A DNA stretch of 20,731 bases from a virus. Positions 8,192 through 13,370 of the stretch are shown here, piece after piece. The position numbers and the translations under genes were made by a program. How positions within the stretch are numbered: the first letter of the stretch is position 1; every line of letters starts with the position of its first letter. The notes under the pieces were generated by a model, which made no database searches, was not told the origin of the DNA, and saw only the letters and a list, made by a program, of their open reading frames with translations. The stretch is taken from IMG/VR virus record IMGVR_UViG_3300027784_000068, positions 1 to 20,731 of that record; one strand, 5' to 3'.

Positions 8192-8827
8192 CTAGCACTC
8201 CTCCGGGGTAACATCAATAGCTTTCTCGTCAACCTCCCTTATCTCACCATCAACTTCAGGCATTTGGAAGTTAACATTTACACTACCTTCATCACCAGCG
8301 TTGATATTGACATTGGTGGAGTTATCCTTGTACTGGGGTAGTCTAGCCTTAATAGCAAACATAAGCAAATTATCACTGTACTCTCTTTCCTCGCCGACCT
8401 TCTCGCCTTGATACCATACACCTTTCTTCGTGCCCTGGGCTCCTCGCCTTATCGCTTCTGCTACCAGTAAATCGTCATGTAAAGCGTCCATCTGCTCCTC
8501 TAACTCGTTAAATAAATTGCAGTCAACAGGTGGTTTATCCACATCACCACGCCACAATCTGATACCTTCACTCGTTACATCAGCCATCTTGGCAGCTAAA
8601 CCAACTCTGCCGGTAGCTGCTAAACCTGCAAGATATATAGCCTTCCTCGTATTCGTCAACCTACCCTTGTAATCGTTCATTATCTGCTTGAATGTCCGAA
8701 GAAAGATAGCTTTCATGTTAAACGCACTTTCCTCGTTATCGGCTTTACTAAAATCAGGCAAAAAATTGTCGCTTATCTCTATAGCCTTATCAAAATCTAC
8801 CTCAGCCGGCATACTAGATTCTGACAT
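8192..8827 (-). CDS. terS: Terminase small subunit candidate
   Basis: The 211-residue product has a helix-turn-helix at about residues 66-95 (AATGRVGLAAKMADVTSEGI then LWRGD), the typical small terminase DNA-recognition pattern. An acidic middle and a C-terminal region that would be used for oligomerisation or large-terminase contact follow. The frame is open 30 codons further upstream, but AGGTGGGG precedes the ATG at 8827 and the upstream frame overlaps another gene, so 8827 is chosen. It immediately precedes the large subunit, whose ribosome binding site lies in its last codons. No direct family match was possible, so the call rests on HTH, size and position. Confidence 0.8.
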   Translation of the reverse strand: MSESSMPAEVDFDKAIEISDNFLPDFSKADNEESAFNMKAIFLRTFKQIMNDYKGRLTNTRKAIYLAGLAATGRVGLAAKMADVTSEGIRLWRGDVDKPPVDCNLFNELEEQMDALHDDLLVAEAIRRGAQGTKKGVWYQGEKVGEEREYSDNLLMFAIKARLPQYKDNSTNVNINAGDEGSVNVNFQMPEVDGEIREVDEKAIDVTPEEC

Positions 8828-8984
8828 TCGTTTCACCCCACCTGGAATCAGGACCGTACTCCTCCCAGTATCTCTCGCAAATTGTCCTCCTGTGCTCCCC
8901 CTGAGGAAACTCCTCACTCATCTCAGTATCAGTCATGCACCTTCCCACAAAATCTTCTCTGCTCTCTGTCTTTTTCGGTCGCAT
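8814..8984 (-). CDS. Small RCM...IC motif phage protein
   Basis: The 56-residue frame begins MRPKKTESREDFVGRCMTDT and continues EEFPQGEHRRTICERYWEEY. The pattern E-x-x-x-x-F-x-x-RCM-x-D, then E-(F/Y)-P-x-x-x-x-R-x-x-IC-x-x-x-W is common in phage proteins and domains near head genes. An AGGTG ribosome binding site is 8 bases upstream of the ATG, and the frame overlaps the start of the small terminase by 14 bases. It is the first gene of the leftward operon, about 175 bases from the leftward promoter. Function unknown; the two conserved Cys could bind metal. Confidence 0.75.
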   Translation of the reverse strand: MRPKKTESREDFVGRCMTDTEMSEEFPQGEHRRTICERYWEEYGPDSRWGETNVRI

Positions 8985-9057
8985 TAACTAACACCTGCCC
9001 TTTCTACCAGTAAAACATCAGGAGCCGGAGCTACCGACCCCCTAATGCTTTACCAAT

Positions 9058-9102
9058 CTGCTAAATACAAGCTAACTGCTATAAACCCAGCTCCCTGCTA
9101 AA
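9058..9102. repeat. Three CTGCTAWA-type direct repeats in the leftward leader
   Basis: CTGCTAAA at 9058, CTGCTATA at 9076 and CTGCTAAA at 9095 are spaced 18 and 19 bases apart. They sit in the leader of the small terminase operon, about 75 bases upstream of the first gene. Small terminase or a regulator could bind them, but this is inference. Confidence 0.5.
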
Positions 9103-9165
9103 AGCTGGCCTTGAAGGAGGAAACTAAATCTATAAAAAAATATTTCTAGGAGGGTGGTTCACTAT

Positions 9166-9186
9166 CAGTATATATCACATATACTG
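9166..9186. promoter_or_regulatory. Palindromic operator candidate
   Basis: CAGTATAT and ATATACTG form a perfect 8-bp inverted repeat around ATCAC. It covers the -10 box and part of the spacer of the leftward promoter and lies 25 bases upstream of the rightward -35 box. A repressor here would block leftward transcription and could also affect the rightward promoter. Confidence 0.6.
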
Positions 9187-9196
9187 CATAAGTCAA
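9167..9196 (-). promoter_or_regulatory. Leftward sigma-A-like promoter for the packaging/head operon
   Basis: Read leftward, TTGACT (9191-9196) is followed by 18 bases and TATACT (9167-9172). An alternative TATATA at 16-base spacing overlaps it. The start point would be near 9160, giving a leader of about 175 bases before the gene at 8984. Confidence 0.58.
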
Positions 9197-9211
9197 ATTA
9201 TATTTAGAAAA

Positions 9212-9241
9212 TTGACACTCCAAACCCCATTATGCTATACT
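9212..9241 (+). promoter_or_regulatory. Rightward sigma-A-like promoter for the short RNA
   Basis: TTGACA (9212-9217), an 18-base spacer and TATACT (9236-9241) form a near-consensus promoter. Its architecture matches the leftward promoter exactly. Transcription would start near 9248 and meet an intrinsic terminator after about 115 bases. Confidence 0.65.
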
Positions 9242-9247
9242 CTACTC

Positions 9248-9369
9248 GTACCACTCCTTTTTCCCATACCACTCTCCTTTCCATAATATAGCCAGGTTTA
9301 TCGGGTATTTAATCTAACCTCCAATGTCAACACCAATCCCCGGTAAGTCTGGCTCTTTTTTTGTTTTTT
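9248..9369 (+). ncRNA. Predicted short RNA with anti-Shine-Dalgarno stretches
   Basis: A promoter just upstream and a strong terminator at the end bound a transcript of roughly 115-120 bases with no frame of note. Its 5' part is pyrimidine-rich and has two 18-base-spaced copies of TACCACTC followed by CTTT or CCTTT. These are complementary for 10-11 contiguous bases to ribosome binding sites of several phage genes. The 33-base terminator loop contains TAACCTCC, another anti-Shine-Dalgarno stretch. Existence as an RNA is inferred from signals only. It could also be an attenuated leader of the rightward genes. Confidence 0.5.
9291..9369 (+). terminator. Intrinsic terminator with 15-bp stem and long loop
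   Basis: GCCAGGTTTATCGGG (9291-9305) pairs along its whole length with CCCGGTAAGTCTGGC (9339-9353), using three G-U pairs. The loop is 33 bases. A T-rich tract, TCTTTTTTTGTTTTTT, follows directly. The G-U pairs weaken the reverse-strand version of the stem and so point to a function in rightward RNA. Confidence 0.75.
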
Positions 9370-9407
9370 AAAATAATTTTTAGGGCTTTTATGTTTGCTA
9401 ATGTGAT

Positions 9408-9454
9408 GGGGGGATATATATATTATGGTGGCGGTCAAAGGTCGCCTGCCCCCC
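9408..9454. repeat. G6/C6 nested inverted repeat
   Basis: GGGGGG (9408-9413) can pair with CCCCCC (9449-9454), enclosing a smaller GGCG/CGCC stem (9430-9433 with 9443-9446). G-runs of this length stand out in this AT-rich region. No good T-tract follows on either strand, so a terminator is doubtful. Confidence 0.4.
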
Positions 9455-9724
9455 TGGGTTTTCTTGCCTTCTAAATGGCTTTTAAAACCCTAGCTCCAGC
9501 TAACTACAGACTATTGCAAATTTATTAGTCTACCTTCCTCTGTTTTTGCTCCTTCTGGTTAACTTCCTTCCTTCCTTCTAACTTCTCCTTTGATTGATGA
9601 ATAAATCCAGCAAGCAAATATTTTTTTCTTATTGATCAGCGTTTTGGAATTTCCTTAGCCTATTTTTGGCCAGCTGGATTGAATTAATTCGTTGGGGGGG
9701 GATTCGCTTTAACACCAGAGAAAA

Positions 9725-9788
9725 AGCTATCAGCTCCAATTATAAAGCTATTAAGTTATATAAGAGCTATAAAAACTTATAGAGCTAT
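9725..9788. repeat. AGCTAT iterated repeats
   Basis: AGCTAT occurs at 9725, 9746, 9765 and 9783, at spacings of 21, 19 and 18 bases. The last three copies lie in longer near-repeats that also share an A/G-rich step and TTAT. Another copy is at 9906. Spacing near two helical turns suggests protein binding sites, either operator or replication iterons. Confidence 0.5.
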
Positions 9789-9911
9789 ATTTTAGGTTAT
9801 GGAGGTGTGTGCTATCAACCAGATTATTACATCAAACAATCAATACAAGGCCAGATAGATATAAGAGAAAACTACATAGAGGTAAAAGCAATTAAGCAGT
9901 TATATAGCTAT

Positions 9912-10002
9912 AAGTAATTAAGTAATTAAGTAATTAGTTATTAAGTAATTAATAAGTACTTAAGTACTTAAGTAATATAATAAGTACTAAGTAATATAAT
10001 AC
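9912..10002. repeat. AT-rich AAGTAATT/AAGTACTT repeat array
   Basis: AAGTAATT repeats in an 8-base period at 9912, 9920 and 9928, and again at 9943. AAGTACTT follows at 9954 and 9962, then AAGTAATATAAT and related units to about 10002. The tract is almost pure A+T and would melt easily. It may be a DNA-unwinding element or a regulatory array; no gene crosses it. Confidence 0.65.
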
Positions 10003-10171
10003 ATAGATTAAAGCATTAAAGATAATATAAAGTTATAAGATAGAGTTATAAACTGCCAAGATGTATGATATTACAGCAATGACGGGAGTAATCAAGTTAA
10101 TTAAAGGTAAACCTATATATAACAGATGGAAAAAGAATAAAAAAGAATAAAAAAAATCGGGGAAAAAAGAA

Positions 10172-10209
10172 GGAGAATCAAGAGGTATCTATAAGTATAT
10201 AGTAGGACA
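10172..10209 (+). repeat. 38-bp upstream element, copy A
   Basis: This 38-bp stretch is 33/38 identical to 11958-11995. It ends 21 bases before the GTG of the first rightward gene and includes AAGAGGTATCTA shared by both copies. No classical -35/-10 pair is clear in either copy. It may be a phage-specific promoter or a regulator site. Confidence 0.6.
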
Positions 10210-10230
10210 CAAAAAAAGGAGGTGGTTGGA

Positions 10231-10419
10231 GTGAAGAAAATATCTATTATCTGCAAGAGCTGTAATTACCTTTTCGAGACGATGGCAGAAATTAGCGAGG
10301 AAATTGAAGAATTGACCTGCAGTCAATGTGGCAGGACAAACAGATACCTGCCGCACAAAATTAAGGCAGGCAGGGAATATTATCAAGAAATATGGTCAGC
10401 AAAAACCAAAAAGGAGTGA
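10231..10419 (+). CDS. Small zinc-ribbon protein
   Basis: AGGAGG lies 8 bases before the GTG at 10231; a GTG at 10222 overlaps that site and is rejected. The 62-residue product has CKSCNYLF and, about 25 residues later, CSQCGRTNRY, a two-knuckle zinc ribbon. The order CxxC near the N-terminus and CxxCxxxN later is faintly like the Com translational regulator of Mu-like phages, but that is a resemblance only. It is the first gene of the rightward block and directly follows repeated element A, so it is probably expressed early. Function unknown. Confidence 0.78.
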   Translation: MKKISIICKSCNYLFETMAEISEEIEELTCSQCGRTNRYLPHKIKAGREYYQEIWSAKTKKE

Positions 10420-10425
10420 ATAAAA

Positions 10426-10854
10426 ATGGCAAAAGCAAAAACTGATAAGAAGGCAACAACTAGAAAGCTTGCAGAGTATATCAGAGCCAAAGGCAGAGCT
10501 ACAGCTATGGATGGTCTTGAGGAGTATGTAATGACTTTTGAATTGAACCGGTCATTGAGCCTTAATGACCTTACTGACCTCCTAAATAATAATAAAAGGA
10601 TGAAGGGTAGGATTAAGCTACAGGATGGTATGGGTCACGTCATAGTCAACTCAAAGATTGCTAATGAGATTTTTGTTTCGCATGATATGGATAGAACCTT
10701 GTATTTGTCCGATGGTCAGGAAATAAGGATGGGCTATAATCAGCCCATCAATATCCATGTGAATAAACATGGTGCAATGGACATTATACTTCATATTGAT
10801 GTGCCTGACAACTATGACTTATTGGTTCACTTCTATCTCAATACAGAGCTTTAA
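10426..10854 (+). CDS. Hypothetical early protein
   Basis: This 142-residue protein begins with a basic stretch (MAKAKTDKKATTRKL) and continues with a mixed alpha/beta sequence that includes FELNRSLSLNDLTDLL, VSHDMDRTLYLSDG and IILHIDVPDNYDLLVHFYL. There are no Cys, no membrane segment and no recognised motif. The AAAAAGGAGTG ribosome binding site is the longest perfect match (11 bases) to the predicted short RNA at 9248. It follows the zinc-ribbon gene by 6 bases, so the two are probably cotranscribed. The basic N-terminus might bind nucleic acid, but I recognise no family. Confidence 0.78.
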   Translation: MAKAKTDKKATTRKLAEYIRAKGRATAMDGLEEYVMTFELNRSLSLNDLTDLLNNNKRMKGRIKLQDGMGHVIVNSKIANEIFVSHDMDRTLYLSDGQEIRMGYNQPINIHVNKHGAMDIILHIDVPDNYDLLVHFYLNTEL

Positions 10855-10908
10855 AGCACTTGCATAGGGCAGGAACTAAAAAGCCTGCCCCTTGCTGGTA
10901 CTTTAAGC
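10848..10908 (+). promoter_or_regulatory. Long imperfect stem-loop after the gene at 10426
   Basis: A core stem, GGGCAGG with CCTGCCC (10867-10873 and 10884-10890), has a 10-base loop. It is extended by a partly paired stretch and by an outer GCTTTAAAG/CTTTAAGC stem that includes the stop codon of the upstream gene. No T-tract follows, so it may stabilise or process mRNA instead of ending it. Confidence 0.5.
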
Positions 10909-10938
10909 AACACAATAATATTAAGGAGAGTGGAAAAA

Positions 10939-11472
10939 ATGACTAAAAAAGAGACAACTAGCCTAAGGATTTGTGTCGAAGAATTTACCACAAGGAGCTG
11001 GATTTGGATAAGTCTGCCTGAGGATAACAAAGACCTTTGGGATATCATTAATGACTTCCTTGACCAAAATAACGCTGAAGAGTGGGCAATCGCTGATATT
11101 GAGGGCTTTGGAGACTATGGAGTCGACTTTGATGACATCCAGACAATAGACCAAGCAAATGAACTGGCTGAGATACTTGAAGACCAAGAAGACCCTGAAG
11201 TGACATACCTGTTAAATGGAACCTTTGACCTTGAGGAGACTCTGGAAATACTTGAGACTGAAAACTATAGAATTGTCGAAGCTCCAACTGACTTAGGCTT
11301 TGCTGATGGCGACCTTGCACATCAACTTTGGAATAAATTTGACTACTGGATGGAGATACCTGAAGAACTTGAGAACTATATTAACTGGGAAGACTTAGAA
11401 CGTGACTTGCTCCTAGATGATTCTGCAACATATATCATAGGGGAGAAGATGGCAGTCATAGTATATGCTTAG
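10939..11472 (+). CDS. ardA: ArdA-like antirestriction protein
   Basis: ArdA proteins mimic DNA and inhibit type I restriction enzymes. This 177-residue protein is very acidic and fits the ArdA outline: an N-terminal strand with WIWISLPED, then EEWAIADIEGF near 47-57, QTIDQANELAEIL near 68-80, and the C-terminal YINWEDLERDLLLDD near 147-161, which parallels the family's Y-x-D-x-E-x-x-x-RDL segment. Length matches the family. The ATG is chosen over a GTG three codons upstream because AAGGAGAG precedes it at ideal spacing. It would act early, protecting incoming DNA. Confidence is fair, because the match was recalled and not searched. Confidence 0.75.
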   Translation: MTKKETTSLRICVEEFTTRSWIWISLPEDNKDLWDIINDFLDQNNAEEWAIADIEGFGDYGVDFDDIQTIDQANELAEILEDQEDPEVTYLLNGTFDLEETLEILETENYRIVEAPTDLGFADGDLAHQLWNKFDYWMEIPEELENYINWEDLERDLLLDDSATYIIGEKMAVIVYA

Positions 11473-11481
11473 TATATGCTT

Positions 11482-11510
11482 AAGGCTGGAGTCAATAAGG
11501 CTCCAGCCTT
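11482..11510 (+). promoter_or_regulatory. Stem-loop after the ArdA-like gene
   Basis: AAGGCTGGAG (11482-11491) and CTCCAGCCTT (11501-11510) make a perfect 10-bp stem with a 9-base loop, 9 bases past the stop. No T-tract follows on either strand, so it is more likely an mRNA end-stabilising or processing hairpin than an intrinsic terminator. Confidence 0.55.
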
Positions 11511-11530
11511 CTAGAAGAAAACCTAAAAAA

Positions 11531-11626
11531 ATGGGTCACCTGTATCTTAAGTTTGAGGAGTTGAATGAAGATGACTTGACAGTTAATGATTATCTACAAG
11601 GCCATTACAACTCAGAGGAGTGGTAA
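11531..11626 (+). CDS. Possible 31-residue microprotein
   Basis: The frame reads MGHLYLKFEELNEDDLTVND and ends SEEW, with the acidic bias of neighbouring proteins. Its stop lies just before the next gene, whose ribosome binding site falls within its last codons, as in coupled genes. The only upstream purine stretch is AGAAGAAAA, a weak site. It could be real and coupled, or a chance frame. Confidence 0.4.
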   Translation: MGHLYLKFEELNEDDLTVNDYLQGHYNSEEW

Positions 11627-11629
11627 AAA

Positions 11630-11851
11630 ATGTTAACAGGTAAAAAAATGATTAAACAAGCTAAATTGAAAGAAGAATTGAGAAAAACATTAGAAGGCAA
11701 AACGAATTCTGAAAAGGTCAAGTATCTGAACAATAATTTGATTGCAAAAGAGAATAGTAACGGGAAGAGATTCTGGTATCACTCAAATTTTGATGGTGAT
11801 TATATTGCTTGGCAGAACAATGTATTTCAAGGAAGTGAAATAATAATTTAA
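11630..11851 (+). CDS. Hypothetical small protein
   Basis: This 73-residue protein has a basic helical N-terminal half (MIKQAKLKEELRKTLEGKT) and a C-terminal half with KRFWYHSNFDGDYIAWQNNVF, rich in aromatic residues. No known motif is visible. The ribosome binding site AGGAGTGG is well placed. An intrinsic terminator follows 45 bases after the stop, so it closes the first rightward transcription unit. Confidence 0.65.
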   Translation: MLTGKKMIKQAKLKEELRKTLEGKTNSEKVKYLNNNLIAKENSNGKRFWYHSNFDGDYIAWQNNVFQGSEIII

Positions 11852-11895
11852 GGGGTGAAAAAAGATAGCAATTAATGCAAGATGTTCCTGGAGAT

Positions 11896-11934
11896 TTAGG
11901 GCAGGTTAACTGCCTGCCCTAATTAATTTTTTTT
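11896..11934 (+). terminator. Intrinsic terminator of the first rightward unit
   Basis: TTAGGGCAGG (11896-11905) and CCTGCCCTAA (11913-11922) form a perfect 10-bp stem with a 7-base loop, followed by TTAATTTTTTTT. The stem core AGGGCAGG is the same as in the stem-loop at 10866. The next gene has its own copy of the 38-bp element. Confidence 0.88.
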
Positions 11935-11957
11935 GAGATTTTTTAAAAATTGATGCA

Positions 11958-11995
11958 GGAGAATTAAGAGGTATCTAGAAGTATGTATTAGAACA
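11958..11995 (+). repeat. 38-bp upstream element, copy B
   Basis: This copy is 33/38 identical to 10172-10209 and lies right after the terminator and 31 bases before the ATG at 12027. A position after a terminator and before a new unit is what one expects of a promoter. TTGATG stands upstream of TATCTA at 16 bases, a poor sigma-A fit. Confidence 0.6.
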
Positions 11996-12026
11996 GGAAA
12001 ATACTAATGATAAGGAGCGGTTATTA

Positions 12027-12191
12027 ATGGATAAGGAGTTATCCAGAGCTAAGGAGAATCAAGGGAATGGAATGGAAGGCATAAGGAAGGCAGAACAGAT
12101 AAGAAATTGCTTTTTCTGTGGAGAGAAGGTCAAGGGAGAAGGGAATGTTTGCGACAATCAAGTTTGTCAAGCGACTGCCAAAAATTTATAA
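12027..12191 (+). CDS. Small zinc-finger protein
   Basis: The 54-residue product has a charged N-terminal helix and a Cys cluster, CFFCGEKVKGEGNVCDNQVC, which can bind one zinc with C-x2-C and C-x4-C pairs. AAGGAG is well spaced before the ATG. It starts the second rightward unit, just after element B. This mirrors copy A, which also precedes a small zinc-ribbon gene. I do not recognise the family; a nucleic-acid or protein contact role is inferred from the motif. Confidence 0.72.
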   Translation: MDKELSRAKENQGNGMEGIRKAEQIRNCFFCGEKVKGEGNVCDNQVCQATAKNL

Positions 12192-12211
12192 GGATATAAG
12201 GAGTGGTTAAA

Positions 12212-12586
12212 ATGAAATATAGAGAAGTTAAAGAGGTTATAACGATACTGGAAGACATTAAATGCTCATTAATCAATCTAGAAAGCATTATGGAGGATAG
12301 CTCTGAAGATATGAACAAGAGTTTTTGCAAGGCATGGGTATGGCCGGTTGATATATCAGCAATGGCTATTGATTTCAAGAATATGATTAAGGAATTAAGG
12401 GAAGAACAGAAAAGACAAGAAGTAAAATTAGACTTGAAGGAGTTAAGGGAAATAATCGCAAAGATTCAGCAAAAAAATGATTTTGAAGATTATGGAGATA
12501 TATTTAAAGAATTATATCAAGGCAATACAAGAGAAATAAAAGAGGTCAGCTATAGCCTTAATGAATCTCTGGAGAATTTAGATTAA
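12212..12586 (+). CDS. Hypothetical coiled-coil protein
   Basis: The ATG at 12212 has AAGGAG 8 bases upstream, better than a GTG three codons earlier. The 124-residue product is mostly helical and charged, with likely coiled coils at about residues 60-90 (MIKELREEQKRQEVKLDLKE) and at the end. A WVWPVDIS turn breaks the helices near residue 42. There are two Cys but no motif. Unknown function; it is part of the small-gene early cluster. Confidence 0.65.
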   Translation: MKYREVKEVITILEDIKCSLINLESIMEDSSEDMNKSFCKAWVWPVDISAMAIDFKNMIKELREEQKRQEVKLDLKELREIIAKIQQKNDFEDYGDIFKELYQGNTREIKEVSYSLNESLENLD

Positions 12587-12630
12587 TGAGTGGTATCAAT
12601 GATTGAAAAGGGAAAAGGAGGACGAATAAA

Positions 12631-12798
12631 ATGGATAAAGAGATAAGATATAACCAGACTAGGAACGCAATTTTGGCAGCCAAAAAAGCATTAGAAAACA
12701 AAGACCACACAGGATTCAGGAGAAAGCAGTTAATTAATAATTTAGAGGACGCAATGGTATATCTAAAAGACTTAAAACCTGCTAAGGAGAGTGAATAA
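12631..12798 (+). CDS. Hypothetical 55-residue protein
   Basis: The protein begins MDKEIRYNQTRNAILAAKKA and consists of two helices with a basic FRRKQLINNLEDAMVYL stretch. AAAGGAGG is about 8 bases before the ATG. Its end overlaps the ribosome binding site of the next gene, so the two are probably coupled. The helical hairpin form is common among small phage proteins; no function can be assigned. Confidence 0.68.
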   Translation: MDKEIRYNQTRNAILAAKKALENKDHTGFRRKQLINNLEDAMVYLKDLKPAKESE

Positions 12799-12799
12799 G

Positions 12800-13114
12800 A
12801 TGGAAGAATATAAGCAAAGATTACAGGAAGCAGCAGAGAAAAATAATGTTCCTAATAGCATTGCACAAGCTTTTATCGACCATGCTTTATATGGTCGAGG
12901 ACTTGCTCATGGTGGATTTGTTAAAGCATTGATGGATAACGATTTTGTCAACGCAGTTTGCAGAGCTGATAGCGAAAATGGAGAGAATCTAAGGGGAATA
13001 GCCTTATTCATGTATAACTATCTTCCAGAAGGCAGCTGGGGGAGCATGGAAAAGGCTAAGGAATGGGAAGGCTTAGCAAGAAATCAAAAGGAGGGTAAAA
13101 AAGAGAATATTTAA
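12800..13114 (+). CDS. Conserved-type phage hypothetical protein
   Basis: The ATG at 12800 follows AGGAGAG at 8 bases; a GTG three codons earlier overlaps the previous gene. The 104-residue product has IDHALYGRGLAHGGFVKALM, DNDFVNAVCRAD and YLPEGSWGSMEKAKEWEG. The order (IDH-x-x-Y-x-x-G, GGF, L-x-ND, AD-x-EN, W-G-S) is a pattern I recall from a widespread family of phage hypotheticals encoded among early genes. No catalytic motif is evident. Role unknown. Confidence 0.74.
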   Translation: MEEYKQRLQEAAEKNNVPNSIAQAFIDHALYGRGLAHGGFVKALMDNDFVNAVCRADSENGENLRGIALFMYNYLPEGSWGSMEKAKEWEGLARNQKEGKKENI

Positions 13115-13164
13115 TATTGGAAACTGCATTTTCAAAAGGCAATAAAGACAATATCTGATTAACC

Positions 13165-13225
13165 ATATATAGACTGGTCGGTGGCCTGTTGCCACTCCCA
13201 GCAGGCCACTAGCGAATCTATATAT
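13165..13225 (+). promoter_or_regulatory. Two-part stem-loop with an alternative pairing
   Basis: An outer stem ATATATAGA/TCTATATAT (13165-13173, 13217-13225), a symmetric 7x7 internal loop and an inner GTGGCCTG/CAGGCCAC stem (13181-13188, 13202-13209) precede the small membrane gene at 13251. GTGGC can instead pair with GCCAC at 13191-13195. The two folds exclude each other, as in switch-like leaders. No T-tract follows. Confidence 0.55.
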
Positions 13226-13250
13226 ATCACTACCATAAGGAGGGAAACTA

Positions 13251-13370
13251 ATGATAATCACTATCTTTGACCTGCTGCATTATCCATTGTTGCTTGTATC
13301 TTTAGCTGGTTTAATTGTCGGTGGAGTTATTATTATTGACTTCATGGAAGGAGGGAACAATGAGAGCTGA
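13251..13370 (+). CDS. Membrane microprotein, 39 residues
   Basis: The frame starts MIITIFDLLHYPLLLVSLAG and continues through a hydrophobic LIVGGVIIIDF stretch, one membrane-spanning helix. AAGGAGGG lies about 8 bases before the ATG, a strong site that supports translation. It overlaps the next gene by 11 bases. Such small phage membrane proteins may affect the host envelope or exclude other phages, but the function is unknown. Confidence 0.68.
   Translation: MIITIFDLLHYPLLLVSLAGLIVGGVIIIDFMEGGNNES

Larger units (their letters stand above)
8985..10230. other. Gene-free divergent control region
   Basis: No credible gene lies here on either strand; stops are frequent and tiny frames lack proper ribosome binding sites. 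It contains, left to right: the leftward leader, back-to-back promoters around a palindrome, a short RNA with terminator, a G6/C6 stem-loop at 9408-9454, a pyrimidine-rich stretch at 9530-9600, an 8-G run at 9694-9701, AT-rich repeats (9725-10002) and a 38-bp element. Between 9455 and 9724 I see only composition biases. Such regions next to small terminase often hold packaging sites, but no such site is proven here. Confidence 0.75.

Noticed and set aside
9240-9284. Leftward mini-frames starting with ATG and strong GGAGAGTGG/GGAGTGG sites (reverse strand of the short RNA).
   Set aside because: The best-placed frame is about 10 codons long, has no visible leftward promoter to its right, and the region is better explained by the rightward promoter and terminator.
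9799-9918. Short plus-strand frames after GGAGG at 9801, including a 36-codon GTG frame.
   Set aside because: The GTG is only 1-4 bases from GGAGG, the other frames stop within 17-28 codons, and no downstream gene is coupled.
9912-10002. CRISPR-like array.
   Set aside because: Units are only 8-12 bases with no spacers, and no cas genes are present.
10061-10150. A 29-residue frame starting MYDITAMTGVIK.
   Set aside because: No ribosome binding site upstream, and the Lys-rich end follows from a poly-A-rich DNA tract.
12600-12647. A 15-codon frame overlapping the start of the gene at 12631, possible leader peptide.
   Set aside because: Too short and without its own strong ribosome binding site (only GAGTGG), so it cannot be told from chance.
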